Shown: positions 28,368-37,114 of the stretch, piece after piece | Layout of the letters: the number at the start of each line of letters is the position of its first letter | Numbering within the stretch: position 1 is the stretch's first letter | Source of the DNA: Actinomycetota bacterium | Lineage (GTDB): Bacteria > Actinomycetota > Actinomycetes > Streptosporangiales > Streptosporangiaceae | Assembly (NCBI GenBank): GCA_021324595.1 | Contig: JAJPIV010000028.1 | Location: forward strand, 19,286 to 83,285 | Length of the DNA: 64,000 nucleotides | Direction of reading: 5' to 3' | The notes under the pieces: generated by a model | The model's database searches: none | Told to the model about the DNA's origin: nothing | Seen by the model: the letters and a program-made list of their open reading frames with translations, nothing else | Position numbers and translations under genes: made by a program

Positions 28368-30428
28368 GTGGCCGGGAACGACGACGAAATGGGTGCCGCG
28401 ATCGGACAGCTCGCGGCCGAGCTGGCCGAATGCAGGCAGCGGGGCATCGAGAGGCTGGACCGCCACGGTCACAAGCAGTCGCCGGTCGCTGCGGACGTGC
28501 TCCAGCGGCTAGCCCGGGAGTACACCGAGTCGCGGGGGATCCAGGCGCATGGCCGGACCGCGCAGATCAAGGTGCTGCTCAGGCATGCACTTGACGCGCT
28601 CGCGGTGGCCGGCGGCGAGGCGGACGCGAACCTGATCCGCGACTTGTTCTTCGGCGACTCGGCCGGCATCGTGCTGATGTCCGCGGGCGAGCTGCTCGAA
28701 AGCGCCCAGCGTAGGCTCGGCGAGCCGAGCGAGGCGCGGTTCCGCGAGCGTCGGCAGACCGCGTTCCGCGCCTTCGCGGCCTTCCTGATCCAGTTTGCCG
28801 CCGACGCGCGGGGCCGGGCGGACGACGCGCGGGGCCGGGCTGCCGGAGCCGAGGCCGTCCCCGGGGCCGAGCCGGGAGGCGGCGCGGGCGCAGCTGTCGC
28901 GGCCACGGCCAGCCGGCTCGCGGGGGTGACGCGGCGCGAGGTGGCCACCGCCTACGTCGATGACGGCGAGCGCTTCGTCGAGCTGCTCGCCGAGGCCATC
29001 AACGTGACGATCGTCGGGTACACCAACCAGCGCCTGGCCGGGCGGCTTGAGGAGGCGCTGCGGCGCAAGCGCGAGGCGCTCGGGAGGCCGGATGCGTTCT
29101 GGAGCTCGCTGCGGATCGTCTACCTCAGCATGGGCCTGCTCGATTTCCTCAATGACGAGCGCTCGGAATTCCCCGACCCCAAGGAGGCGGCCCGGCTGCG
29201 GCGGCTGGCCGCCACCTACGGGTATCGTTCCCTGCTCGCCTTCCTGCGGCGCACCCCGTCCTTCCGGTGGGCGCTCTATGAGGCCCAGCACGTGCCCCCG
29301 CTGATCGGCACGATCTTCGAGATGCCCGCCGGCACGCGGATCGTCCAGCTGCTGGTCCCGCGCCCGCAGCGCAGCGCCCCCGACCACCGCTTCATCGAGA
29401 TGGAGGACCTGCCCGACCAGTACTTCGCCAGCGCCTTCGAGGACATCGTCCACAACAGCGTCAGCGACAACAAGATCGTGCCGATCGGGCTGCCGGCCGA
29501 TGGGGTGTTCCGCTGCACCGGGATGCGGTACCGGCAGAGGGTGCTCGTCGACGGCTCCGGGGAGACCGGATGGCTGCCCGTGGTGCTCGTGATCACCTAC
29601 CAGCGCCGCGGCGATCGGGTAGACGTCCTGCTGCAACGGCGCACTGCGAACAATGCGGCCCGCGAGCTCGGCCGCATCTCGCACCTGGCCGCCCACATCT
29701 ACTACCAGGAGATGATCGAGGCCGGCCCGCCAGGCGGCGCTGCCCAGCTGATCCTCGGCATCGACGACGAGGTGACCGTCCAGGCGGCCCGGCGGCGGGT
29801 GCAGATGGAGACCGGGGAGGACCTGCCGCTGGCGCTGCTTCCGGTCGGCACTGGCCGGTACCTGCATCACGACAAGGAGCACATGTTCTTCTTTGCCTAC
29901 GCGCTGGAGCTGCCCGAGGACTTTCAGTTCCCGCGCCAAGCCGAGATGAGCTCGTTCTCCCTGGGCGCGCTGCTAGACGTGCGGGAGAATCACGCGCTGC
30001 GTAACGCGCTGCTGCTGTGCCGGTCCGCTGGCATGTCGGCGCGGGCCTGGTCGGTCGGCTCGGAGATCGCCGCGCTCAACCTGGTCCTGCACGGCCATGG
30101 CGATCTCGCGGACCGCGTCAGGACCAGCGGCGGGCCGTCCGGCGCCAGGTGCGCGGCCGTGGCCGCCGAGCTCGAGGAACTGGAGCGGCGGACCAGGCAG
30201 CAGTGGATCAGCGGCGGCCAGGAGGCGGAGATCCTCGGGCTGTCCGGCTGGCAGTTCCGCGAGCTCTACGGGATCCTGCTGCCGGCCTACGCCGCCCTCG
30301 GCATCACGGGGGCCGGCCAGCAGCTGGCCCTGCTGCGGGCCGACACGGGCAGGTCGCGGGCACTTGCCCGGCTCGCCGAGCTCTACCACGACGAGACCCT
30401 GATGACCGGCCTTCCGCTGGAGCTGTGA
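28368..30428 (+). CDS. Large protein with helical N-terminal region and degenerate Nudix-like domain
   Basis: 686 residues from GTG 28368. Residues ~60-150 are helical (VLLRHALDALAVAGGEADAN, LIRDLFFGDS, TAFRAFAAFLIQF), followed by a variable Ala/Arg-rich linker with an ADDARGR duplication. A middle region (~250-390) with DAFWSSLRIVYLSMGLLDF and IGTIFEMPAGTRIVQLLVP is unknown. From ~405 to 550 the pattern VDVLLQRRTANN...LGRISHLAAH...AARRRVQMETGEDLPL...GRYLHHDKEHMFFFAYALEL resembles a Nudix fold, but the box lacks the first catalytic Glu (RRVQMETG versus REUxEExG). I do not recognise the full-length family. It precedes a TehB-like methyltransferase by 59 bp. Confidence 0.6.
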   Translation: MAGNDDEMGAAIGQLAAELAECRQRGIERLDRHGHKQSPVAADVLQRLAREYTESRGIQAHGRTAQIKVLLRHALDALAVAGGEADANLIRDLFFGDSAGIVLMSAGELLESAQRRLGEPSEARFRERRQTAFRAFAAFLIQFAADARGRADDARGRAAGAEAVPGAEPGGGAGAAVAATASRLAGVTRREVATAYVDDGERFVELLAEAINVTIVGYTNQRLAGRLEEALRRKREALGRPDAFWSSLRIVYLSMGLLDFLNDERSEFPDPKEAARLRRLAATYGYRSLLAFLRRTPSFRWALYEAQHVPPLIGTIFEMPAGTRIVQLLVPRPQRSAPDHRFIEMEDLPDQYFASAFEDIVHNSVSDNKIVPIGLPADGVFRCTGMRYRQRVLVDGSGETGWLPVVLVITYQRRGDRVDVLLQRRTANNAARELGRISHLAAHIYYQEMIEAGPPGGAAQLILGIDDEVTVQAARRRVQMETGEDLPLALLPVGTGRYLHHDKEHMFFFAYALELPEDFQFPRQAEMSSFSLGALLDVRENHALRNALLLCRSAGMSARAWSVGSEIAALNLVLHGHGDLADRVRTSGGPSGARCAAVAAELEELERRTRQQWISGGQEAEILGLSGWQFRELYGILLPAYAALGITGAGQQLALLRADTGRSRALARLAELYHDETLMTGLPLEL

Positions 30429-30475
30429 CCCCCGGTACGACCGCCATCCTCAGGGTGGCCAGGCACGGCGACCGA

Positions 30476-30481
30476 TATAAG
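30476..30481 (+). promoter_or_regulatory. -10 element TATAAG, leaderless promoter for the methyltransferase
   Basis: TATAAG ends six bases before the GTG at 30488. In this very GC-rich context the motif stands out, and the spacing is what is seen when transcription starts on the first base of the start codon. The -35 region (about 30452-30457) is not conserved. Confidence 0.5.
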
Positions 30482-30487
30482 TGTGCT

Positions 30488-31141
30488 GTGAACGTGGACG
30501 CCTACTTCGATGACCTGTACCGGAGCCATGACCGGTACTGGTGGCGGGGTGATGAGCGGTACTCGGCTGCCGCCGACGCCTATCCCACGTCACTGCTCAC
30601 CCAGCAGACGCTCCGGCTGATCGAGGGCCGCCCGCCCGGGCGCGCCCTCGACCTCGGGGCGGGTGAGGGAACCGACTCGATCAGGCTCGCGCTGCTCGGC
30701 TACGAGGTGGACGCGGTCGAGGTCAGCAGTGTGGCAGCGGGCAAGATCTGCTCGTTCGCCCGGGCTGCGGGCGCGCGGGTGAACGTGATCGTCGCCGATG
30801 CGGGCACCTACCGTCCTGCCAGCCGTTACGACGTGGTGATCTGCAATGGCGTGCTGCACTACATCGAGGACAAGGAGCCGGTCCTGCGGGCGATGCAGGA
30901 GGCCACGGCAGACGGCGGGCTGAACGTGCTCTCGTTGTGGAGCACCTACACTCCGGTGCCCGGCTGCCACCAGCGGGTGCCGGTGAGCTGTGACGATGAG
31001 AACGGCCTGGTCGTGAAGGCATACCAGGGCTGGCGCAAGGAACTGCTCTACATGGAGCGGGACAAGCCCGAGGCCGCGCACGGCGAGATGCCGCCGCACC
31101 GGCACAGCCACATCAAGATGATCGCCCGCAAGGCGCCGTGA
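30488..31141 (+). CDS. TehB-like SAM-dependent methyltransferase
   Basis: 217 residues from GTG 30488. ALDLGAGEGTDSIRLALLGY is the SAM-binding motif I, VDAVEVSSVAAGKI motif II, YDVVICNGVLHYI motif IV, and the C-terminal HGEMPPHRHSHIKMIA resembles the TehB (PF03848) tail. TehB-type enzymes methylate tellurite, selenite or thiols, though many relatives have other substrates. It lacks a Shine-Dalgarno sequence, consistent with leaderless translation. It follows the Nudix-like gene closely on the same strand, so the two may work together. Confidence 0.75.
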   Translation: MNVDAYFDDLYRSHDRYWWRGDERYSAAADAYPTSLLTQQTLRLIEGRPPGRALDLGAGEGTDSIRLALLGYEVDAVEVSSVAAGKICSFARAAGARVNVIVADAGTYRPASRYDVVICNGVLHYIEDKEPVLRAMQEATADGGLNVLSLWSTYTPVPGCHQRVPVSCDDENGLVVKAYQGWRKELLYMERDKPEAAHGEMPPHRHSHIKMIARKAP

Positions 31142-31322
31142 CCGGGCCGCTGCTCATCGGCCTGCCGCCATCCTGAGGATTCCGCCGGCTTGCGCGGGGA
31201 CAGGCAGCTTTCCGTCACTCATCGCCCATCTGCCGTCCTGGGATCCCCCGGATTCCTCCCGCACCGTGGTCTTGGCGGTCCGGCAGGCTTCGCACACGGC
31301 CGGAGCCGGAGGGAGGCGAAGG

Positions 31323-31616
31323 ATGACCTACCTGCTGGCGGCGGTCACGCTCGCGCTCGCCGTGGCGGTCGCCGCGGCCGTGACCGTGGTGACGCTGGCT
31401 TGTCATGAGGAGGAACGGCGCCGGAGCCTGCGCGGTCCGGCTCCCGGCCCGGTGACCCGCCTGGCCCGGCGGCTGCTGGCGATGCCCGACGCTCCGGTGA
31501 TCGTGGCGGACGGGGGGCGGCGCGGTCACGGGCCGCGGGCGCCAGCTCGCGAGCCAGTCACGGCCGGTCACGCTCCCGGCGCCCAGGACCCGCCGGCCAT
31601 GGCCCGGCGCGCGTAG
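31323..31616 (+). CDS. Small single-pass membrane protein
   Basis: 97 residues from ATG 31323, with a clear gggaggcgaagg ribosome site. YLLAAVTLALAVAVAAAVTVVTLA is one long hydrophobic segment near the N-terminus, followed by an acidic/basic HEEERRRSLR patch and a Pro/Ala/Arg-rich cytoplasmic tail. No family recognised. Confidence 0.5.
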   Translation: MTYLLAAVTLALAVAVAAAVTVVTLACHEEERRRSLRGPAPGPVTRLARRLLAMPDAPVIVADGGRRGHGPRAPAREPVTAGHAPGAQDPPAMARRA

Positions 31617-31711
31617 CCCGGCGCCGGCCCGGTCCCGCCGCCCGGAGCCGGGCGATGCTGCCCTGGCAGGCTGGCCCGCCGCCGGCTCACGTGCCGCTGT
31701 GCCCGGGTGCC

Positions 31712-32521
31712 TCACCGCGTCTTCCTGGCGACGCCGCCCCACGCGGACCTGGCGTCCGCCGGCGCCTGGTCGGCCGGGTCCGGCCGCCAGGCATGGACGT
31801 ACACCACGCCGGGGGGCACGAGCTCGAGGCCGTCGAAGAAGCGGGACACCTCCTCCCTCGTGCGCAGCGTCTGCGGGGTGGAGACCCGCTCGTTGTAGCG
31901 GCGCTGGGCCTCCGCCTGGGATGGGTGGATGTCGCTGGCCGGGTGAGACAGGGCCAGGTAGCTGCCCGGCGGCAGCGCCGTCATCAGGCGGGCGGTGATG
32001 CGGTACGGCTGCTCGCTGTCCTGGATCAGGTGCATGATGCCGAGCAGCATGAGCGCCACTGGCCGGGAGAAGTCGAGGGTCCGGGCAGCCTCCCGGAGGA
32101 TGGCGTCCGGCTGGCGCACGTCCCCGTCGATGTACTGGGTCGTCCCGTGCGGCCCGCTGGCCAGCAGCGCGCGCGCGTGGACGAGCACGATCGGGTCATT
32201 GTCCACGTAGACCACCCGTGCGTCCGGCGCGACCGCCTGGGCGACCTCGTGGGTGTTGCTGGCCGACGGGATGCCGGTGCCGATGTCGAGGAATTGCCGG
32301 ATCCCCGCCTCGCCGGCCAGGTACCTGACCGCCCGGGCCAGGAACGCCCGGTTGGCCCGCACCCGGAACCGCAGTCCCGGGCTGACCGCGAGCACGCGCT
32401 CCGCCGCCTCCCGGTCCGCGGTGAAGTTGTCCTTGCCGCCGAGCCAGTAGTCGTAGACGCGCGCCGGATGCGCGACCGACGTGTCGATGCTGGCCGGCAT
32501 TGCCCCTTCGCGGCTGTCCAT
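31712..32521 (-). CDS. SAM-dependent methyltransferase, PF04672 (DUF574), second copy
   Basis: 269 residues. ARVYDYWLGGKDNFTADRE is the family signature, FLDIGTGIPSASNTHEVAQ motif I, VYVDNDPIVLVHARALL motif II and MLLGIMHLIQD motif IV. ATG 32521 has gaggtgg upstream. Unlike the copy at 16738 it is not coupled to a regulator gene and stands alone. Substrate unknown. Confidence 0.88.
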   Translation of the reverse strand: MDSREGAMPASIDTSVAHPARVYDYWLGGKDNFTADREAAERVLAVSPGLRFRVRANRAFLARAVRYLAGEAGIRQFLDIGTGIPSASNTHEVAQAVAPDARVVYVDNDPIVLVHARALLASGPHGTTQYIDGDVRQPDAILREAARTLDFSRPVALMLLGIMHLIQDSEQPYRITARLMTALPPGSYLALSHPASDIHPSQAEAQRRYNERVSTPQTLRTREEVSRFFDGLELVPPGVVYVHAWRPDPADQAPADARSAWGGVARKTR

Positions 32522-32584
32522 GATGCCACCTCATCTGCGCATGACAGCGCCGTCGGCGCGCGCGGAATGCCTTTCCGGGCACAG

Positions 32585-32594
32585 ATTCTAGAAT
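32585..32594. promoter_or_regulatory. AT-rich palindrome ATTCTAGAAT, possible shared -10 region
   Basis: A perfect 10-bp palindrome that contains TAGAAT on both strands, located 64 bp upstream of the minus-strand methyltransferase and 95 bp upstream of the plus-strand amidohydrolase. It could act as a -10 element for either or both. Confidence 0.35.
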
Positions 32595-32688
32595 TGGCGG
32601 GCAGGCGAGGGGATGGCGGCTGGGTGGCGGCGGGCCGGGCCGCGCTACGGTGATGCTGCCCGGCATGTCCGGATCACCGGGAGGCGGG

Positions 32689-33897
32689 ATGGCGAAGGGA
32701 ACGGTGGCGATCACCGGGGGCACGGTCGTGCCGGTCACCGGGGAGCCGATCGAGAACGGCACGGTCCTCATCGAGGACGGCCGGATCGCGGCGGTCGGGC
32801 CGGCCCTGCCGGCGCCGGCGGGCGCGCGGGTCGTGGACGCAGCCGGCGGCTGGGTGCTGCCCGGGTTCATCGAGGCCCACGGCCACGTCGGGGTGCACGA
32901 AGAGGCCGAAGGCTGGGCCGGCTCGGACACCAACGAGATGACCGAGCCGGTGACCGCCCACGTCCGGGCGATCGACGCGATCAATCCGGCCGACCTCGGC
33001 TTCCGGGACGCGATCACCGGCGGGGTGCTCGCGGTCAACGTCAACCCCGGCTCGGGAAACCCGATCGGCGGCCAGACCGCCGCGATCAAGTGCTGGGGCC
33101 GGACCGTGGATGAGATGGTGCTGCGGCAGCCATCCGGCCTGAAGTCGGCGCTGGGCGAGGACCCCAAGCGGGTCTACGGCGAGCAGAAGAAGATGCCGAG
33201 CACCCGGCTGGGCACCGCCGCGGTGATCCGCGGCGCGCTCGTCGACGCCGCGAACTACCTGGCGCGCATCGAAGCGCAGCAGCGCAAGCCGGAGTCCGAG
33301 CGCACCCCCGTGGACCGTGACCTCAAGCTGGAGGCGCTCGGCCGGGTGCTGCGCCGCGAGATCCCGTGGCGCCAGCACTGCCATCGCGCCGACGACATCG
33401 CCACCGCGCTGCGGATCGCGGAGGAGTTCGGCTACCGGCTGGTGATCGACCACGGCACCGAGGCCCACCTGGTCGCCGACATCCTCGCAGCCAGGGACAT
33501 CCCGGTGGTGATCGGCCCGCTGCTGACCAGCCGCTCCAAAGTGGAGCTGCGGAACCGGTCGCTGGCCAACCCGGGCAGGCTCGCCCGGGCCGGCGTCACG
33601 ATCGCGATCACCACCGACCACCCGGTCGTGCCGATCCACTTCCTCGTTCACCAGGCCACGCTCGCCGTCAAGGACGGCCTGGACCGGCAGACCGCGCTGC
33701 GCGCGCTGACGATCAACCCGGCGCGGATCGCGGGGATCGACGACCGGCTCGGCTCGATCGAGCCGGGCAAGGACGCAGACCTGGTGATCTGGTCCGGCGA
33801 CCCGCTGGACGTGCTCAGCAGGGTGCGGCGGGCATTCATCGACGGCGCCGAGATCTACCGCCACGAGGACGGCGAGGCGCGGTTCGCGGACGCCTGA
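32689..33897 (+). CDS. Metal-dependent amidohydrolase
   Basis: 402 residues of the amidohydrolase superfamily. VAITGGTVVPVTGEPIENGT and GRIAAVGPALP form the beta-sandwich start; LPGFIEAHGHVGVHEE carries the HxH metal motif; QHCHRADDIATAL and VIDHGTEAHLVAD give two further His; AITTDHPVVPI holds the metal Asp; INPARIAGIDDRLGSIEPGK closes the barrel. It belongs to the imidazolonepropionase-like group; substrate unknown. ATG 32689 follows gggaggcgg and is preferred over the ATG/GTG triplets from 32650. Confidence 0.82.
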   Translation: MAKGTVAITGGTVVPVTGEPIENGTVLIEDGRIAAVGPALPAPAGARVVDAAGGWVLPGFIEAHGHVGVHEEAEGWAGSDTNEMTEPVTAHVRAIDAINPADLGFRDAITGGVLAVNVNPGSGNPIGGQTAAIKCWGRTVDEMVLRQPSGLKSALGEDPKRVYGEQKKMPSTRLGTAAVIRGALVDAANYLARIEAQQRKPESERTPVDRDLKLEALGRVLRREIPWRQHCHRADDIATALRIAEEFGYRLVIDHGTEAHLVADILAARDIPVVIGPLLTSRSKVELRNRSLANPGRLARAGVTIAITTDHPVVPIHFLVHQATLAVKDGLDRQTALRALTINPARIAGIDDRLGSIEPGKDADLVIWSGDPLDVLSRVRRAFIDGAEIYRHEDGEARFADA

Positions 33898-34030
33898 CCT
33901 GGCGCCGGGCTGGCGGGGGCAGCGGCAGCCGGGGCTCGCGCGCGGAGGCGGCCTGGCGGCGATCGAGGCCCGCACCGAGCTGAAGACCGTGATGCTGCCG
34001 GTCACCGGCGAGATGATGCGGCGCCGCTCC

Positions 34031-35104
34031 TCACCCCAGCACGGCGTCGAGCTGGGCGACGAACGCGGCCAGCGCGAGCGGGTGATCCTGCAGCCGCCAG
34101 TCCTGGTGGTAGCGGCCCCGGTTCTGCGGGATGTTGAACCAGACCAGCCCGCGCAGGTGGAAGCGGCGGATCCCGGCGAACAGGTTCGCGATGTCGGCGC
34201 CCTGGTCAGCGGTCAGCGGGCCCACGGACGTCTCGCCGACCAGGATCGGCTTGCGGGTGAACGAGCGGAGCAGCCGGATCGTCTTCGCGAAGATCGCGTC
34301 GAAGTCGTCGGTCGGGACGATGTAGTAGCCGTCCAGCCCGATCTCGTCGACGTACTGGGATCCCGGCCACCAGGGCACGGGCGACGGGGTGGAGAAATGG
34401 ATCGCGGACGGCTGCCACATCCACGTGACGTAGCGGCCGGCGGGGCTGCTCATCACCACGCCGTGGATGTGCCGCCAGGCACTGACGTAATCGGCCGGCG
34501 TCGCCCGGCCGGTGCCGTAGGAATACCACTGCCCGTTCATCTCCGGCGCGAATGAGATGGTGACGATCCGGTGCAGCCGCGCGACGGCGGGGTCGAACAC
34601 CGCCTGCAGCCAGGAGTCCTCGCTCCCGGCCGCGATGGCGGCCATGGTCGTGCCGAACGGCTGGAGCTCCAGGACGGTCTGGGCGCCGAGCCTGCGGTTC
34701 GCCAGGATCGCCCTCGCCGGGAAGTAGGGACCGCCCATCTTCACGAACATGACGCGCAAGTTCGCCCGGTGCCGGATCGCCCGGTCGAAGGCGGCCAGGT
34801 TCCTGGCGACCGTGCCGATGATGAAGCCCGTCGGCAGTGCCCTGGGCTCGGCGCGTGGCGCCGGGGTGAGCGGCGCGGCCGAGCCGGCTGCGGCGTGCCC
34901 GGCTGCGGCGTGCCCGGCTGCGGCGTGCCCGGGTGCGGCGTGCCCGGGTGCGGCGTGCCCGGCTGCGGCGTGCCCGCCCGGCCGGGCCGGCGGGCCGGCG
35001 GCCGCCCCGGTCCCGGGCGCCGCGCACGCGGCGAGCGGTACCGCTGACGCGAGGGCTGCGGCCATTGCGAGAAGCCGCGGTGCGGCGGGCGCGGTCCGCT
35101 TCAT
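34031..35104 (-). CDS. Lipoprotein with GH26-like glycoside hydrolase domain
   Basis: 357 residues. The N-terminus LLAMAAALASAVPLAAC is a lipoprotein signal with lipobox LAAC (Cys 27). An Ala/Gly/His-rich linker follows, built from repeated GHAAA/GHAAP units (about residues 42-75). The (beta/alpha)8-type domain shows ISFAPEMNGQWYSYG, with the acid/base Glu, and KPILVGETSVG, with the nucleophile Glu, as in GH26 mannanase-like enzymes. It probably acts on an extracellular or envelope glycan. A strong ggaggaga ribosome site precedes ATG 35104. Confidence 0.75.
   Translation of the reverse strand: MKRTAPAAPRLLAMAAALASAVPLAACAAPGTGAAAGPPARPGGHAAAGHAAPGHAAPGHAAAGHAAAGHAAAGSAAPLTPAPRAEPRALPTGFIIGTVARNLAAFDRAIRHRANLRVMFVKMGGPYFPARAILANRRLGAQTVLELQPFGTTMAAIAAGSEDSWLQAVFDPAVARLHRIVTISFAPEMNGQWYSYGTGRATPADYVSAWRHIHGVVMSSPAGRYVTWMWQPSAIHFSTPSPVPWWPGSQYVDEIGLDGYYIVPTDDFDAIFAKTIRLLRSFTRKPILVGETSVGPLTADQGADIANLFAGIRRFHLRGLVWFNIPQNRGRYHQDWRLQDHPLALAAFVAQLDAVLG
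34886..34975. repeat. Six 15-bp units in the GH26-like lipoprotein linker
   Basis: Six consecutive 15-bp units (ggctgcggcgtgccc, with two gggtg variants) encode on the minus strand the AGHAA/PGHAA pentapeptides that tether the catalytic domain to its lipid anchor. The frame is preserved. Confidence 0.92.
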
Positions 35105-35316
35105 TGGTCTCCTCCGCTAAACGTGCATCGCGCAGAACGGTACCGGAGCAGTCCGGCATTCGCCGCGAAATCCGGGTCAGCTTCCCTGCCGGGCAGCTTG
35201 GCGTCATCCCAGGAGATGACCCGGGCACGCCCCGCCGCCCGGGCCGCCCCCATGCCGCGCCCTGACCAGACGCTCGCTTGGCGGGAGCGCAACGCCGGGC
35301 GGGCAGCCGATCATGA

Positions 35317-35322
35317 CATACT
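35317..35322 (+). promoter_or_regulatory. -10-like CATACT just before the ABC ATPase gene
   Basis: CATACT ends seven bases before ATG 35330, and no Shine-Dalgarno sequence is present, so a leaderless transcript is plausible. The -35 region is not obvious. Confidence 0.3.
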
Positions 35323-35329
35323 CCAGTCC

Positions 35330-36241
35330 ATGACGGCGCGCGCGGAAGCCATCAGCCTGCGGGGGGTGCACAAGCACTTCGGGCAGGTGCGGGCGGTCCG
35401 CGGAGTCGACGCGGCGATCTCGCCCGGCGAGATCGCCGCGCTGCTCGGGCCGAACGGCGCGGGCAAGACGACGACGATCGACATGATCCTGGGCCTGTCC
35501 CAGCCCACCGCGGGCAGCGTGTCGGTCTACCAGATGGCGCCCCGGCAGGCAGTCTCCTGCGGCCTGGTCTCCGCCGTGATGCAGAACGGCGGCCTGCTCC
35601 GGGACCTCACCGTGGCCGAGACCCTCCGCTACGCCGCGAGCCTGTTCACCCGCAGCGCGCCGGTGCCCGAGGTGCTGGAGCGGGCGGGGATCACGGCGAT
35701 CGCTGGCCGGCTGGTCGGCAAGTGCTCCGGGGTCGAGCAGCAGCGGCTCAGGTTCGCGATGGCGCTGCTGCCCGACCCGGAGCTGCTGATCCTCGACGAG
35801 CCGACCACCGGGATGGACGTGGAGGGCAGGCGCGGCTTCTGGACGGCGATCAGGCAGGACGCCGGGCGGGGGCGGACCGTGCTGTTCGCCACGCACTACC
35901 TGGAGGAGGCGGATGCCTACGCCGATCGGATCATCCTGATGCGCCACGGGGAGATCGTCGCCGACGGCACGGCGTCGCAGATCAAGGCGCTCGCCGCGGG
36001 CCGCACGGTGCGCGCCACGCTCGACGAGCCGGACGAGGGCGCGCTGCGCGCCATCCCGGGCGCCGACCGCGTGGAGGTCCGCGGCGACACCGTGCTGATC
36101 CACGCCAGCGACAGCGACGCGGTTGCCCGCCACCTGCTCACCGAGACCGCCGCCCGCGACCTGGAGATCACCCCGCGCGGGATCGAGGAGGCGTTCCTGG
36201 CGCTGACCGCCGACCGGGCGGGGACGGAGGGGCGGGAATGA
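35330..36241 (+). CDS. ABC transporter ATP-binding protein
   Basis: 303 residues. LLGPNGAGKTTTIDMILGL is Walker A, LLILDEPTTGMDVEGRR is Walker B with D-loop, and LFATHYLEEADAYADR is the H-loop. The ABC signature reads CSGVEQQRLRFA, with Val in place of the second Gly of LSGGQ, a notable substitution at the ATP-sandwich interface. The DrrA/CcmA-like branch typically drives drug or lipid export together with a single ABC-2 permease. It overlaps the permease by ATGA, so both subunits are made together. Confidence 0.88.
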   Translation: MTARAEAISLRGVHKHFGQVRAVRGVDAAISPGEIAALLGPNGAGKTTTIDMILGLSQPTAGSVSVYQMAPRQAVSCGLVSAVMQNGGLLRDLTVAETLRYAASLFTRSAPVPEVLERAGITAIAGRLVGKCSGVEQQRLRFAMALLPDPELLILDEPTTGMDVEGRRGFWTAIRQDAGRGRTVLFATHYLEEADAYADRIILMRHGEIVADGTASQIKALAAGRTVRATLDEPDEGALRAIPGADRVEVRGDTVLIHASDSDAVARHLLTETAARDLEITPRGIEEAFLALTADRAGTEGRE

Positions 36242-37035
36242 GCGCGCCGCCGGCGGCGCCGGGCCGGGCTGCCAGGCGCCCGCCGCCCCTGGGTGGCTTC
36301 AGCGTCACCGTGCTCGGCCTGGAGGTCCGCCGGGTGCTGCGGAACCGCCGGACCGTCCTGATGACGATGGTGCTCCCGGTGTTCTTCTACTGGCTCTTCG
36401 GCGTCACCCAGCGCTACGACAACACCTCGGTCGGCCACGGGAACGTCTCGGCGTTCGTGATGGTCAGCATGGCGCTGTACGGCGGGGTGCTGGCGACCAC
36501 CAGCGGCGGCGCCATGGTCTCGATCGAGCGGGCGCTCGGCTGGAGCCGGCAGCTGCGGGTCACGCCGCTGGCCCCCGCCGCCTACATCGTGATCAAGATG
36601 CTCACCGCGCTGGTGCTCGGCGCCGCCTCGGTCGCGGCGGTCTACCTCGTCGGGCTGCTCACCGGCAAGGCCCACATGGCGGTCTCGACCTGGGTGGCGA
36701 CCGGCGTGATCGTCTGGCTGGGATCGCTGGTCTTCGCTGCGTTCGGGCTGTTCATGGGGTACCTGCTGCCGACCGAGAACGTCATGCAGGTGCTCGGCTT
36801 CGTGCTCGTGCTGCTGGCGTTCGCGGCGGGCCTGTTCATCCCGCTCAGCCAGTACTCGGCGGGCCTGCGGACGTTCGCGAAGTTCACGCCCCTGTACGGG
36901 CTCAACCAGCTGGTGCATGCGCCGCTGCTGGGCGGCGGCGTGGACGTCGCCTGGCTGGCGAACGCGGCCGCGTGGCTCGCGGTCTTCGCGGCGGGGGCGA
37001 TGTGGCGGTTCCGGGTGGACACCAGGCGCGTGTGA
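36238..37035 (+). CDS. ABC-2 type transporter permease
   Basis: 265 residues with about six membrane segments (TVLMTMVLPVFFYWLFG, AFVMVSMALYGGVLATT, MLTALVLGAASVAAVYLVGL, VATGVIVWLGSLVFAAFGL, VLGFVLVLLAFAAGLFIP, AWLANAAAWLAVFAAGA). MVSIERALGWSRQLRVTPLAP is the coupling-helix region typical of ABC-2 permeases. Partner of the ATPase directly upstream; the transported compound is unknown. Confidence 0.85.
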   Translation: MSAPPAAPGRAARRPPPLGGFSVTVLGLEVRRVLRNRRTVLMTMVLPVFFYWLFGVTQRYDNTSVGHGNVSAFVMVSMALYGGVLATTSGGAMVSIERALGWSRQLRVTPLAPAAYIVIKMLTALVLGAASVAAVYLVGLLTGKAHMAVSTWVATGVIVWLGSLVFAAFGLFMGYLLPTENVMQVLGFVLVLLAFAAGLFIPLSQYSAGLRTFAKFTPLYGLNQLVHAPLLGGGVDVAWLANAAAWLAVFAAGAMWRFRVDTRRV

Positions 37036-37114
37036 CGGCGGTCTTGCGCGCCCCGGTGCGGCCTGCTCTACTGGCTACCGATCCTGCCCGGAACGTGACA
37101 ACCAGAGGTGGGCC

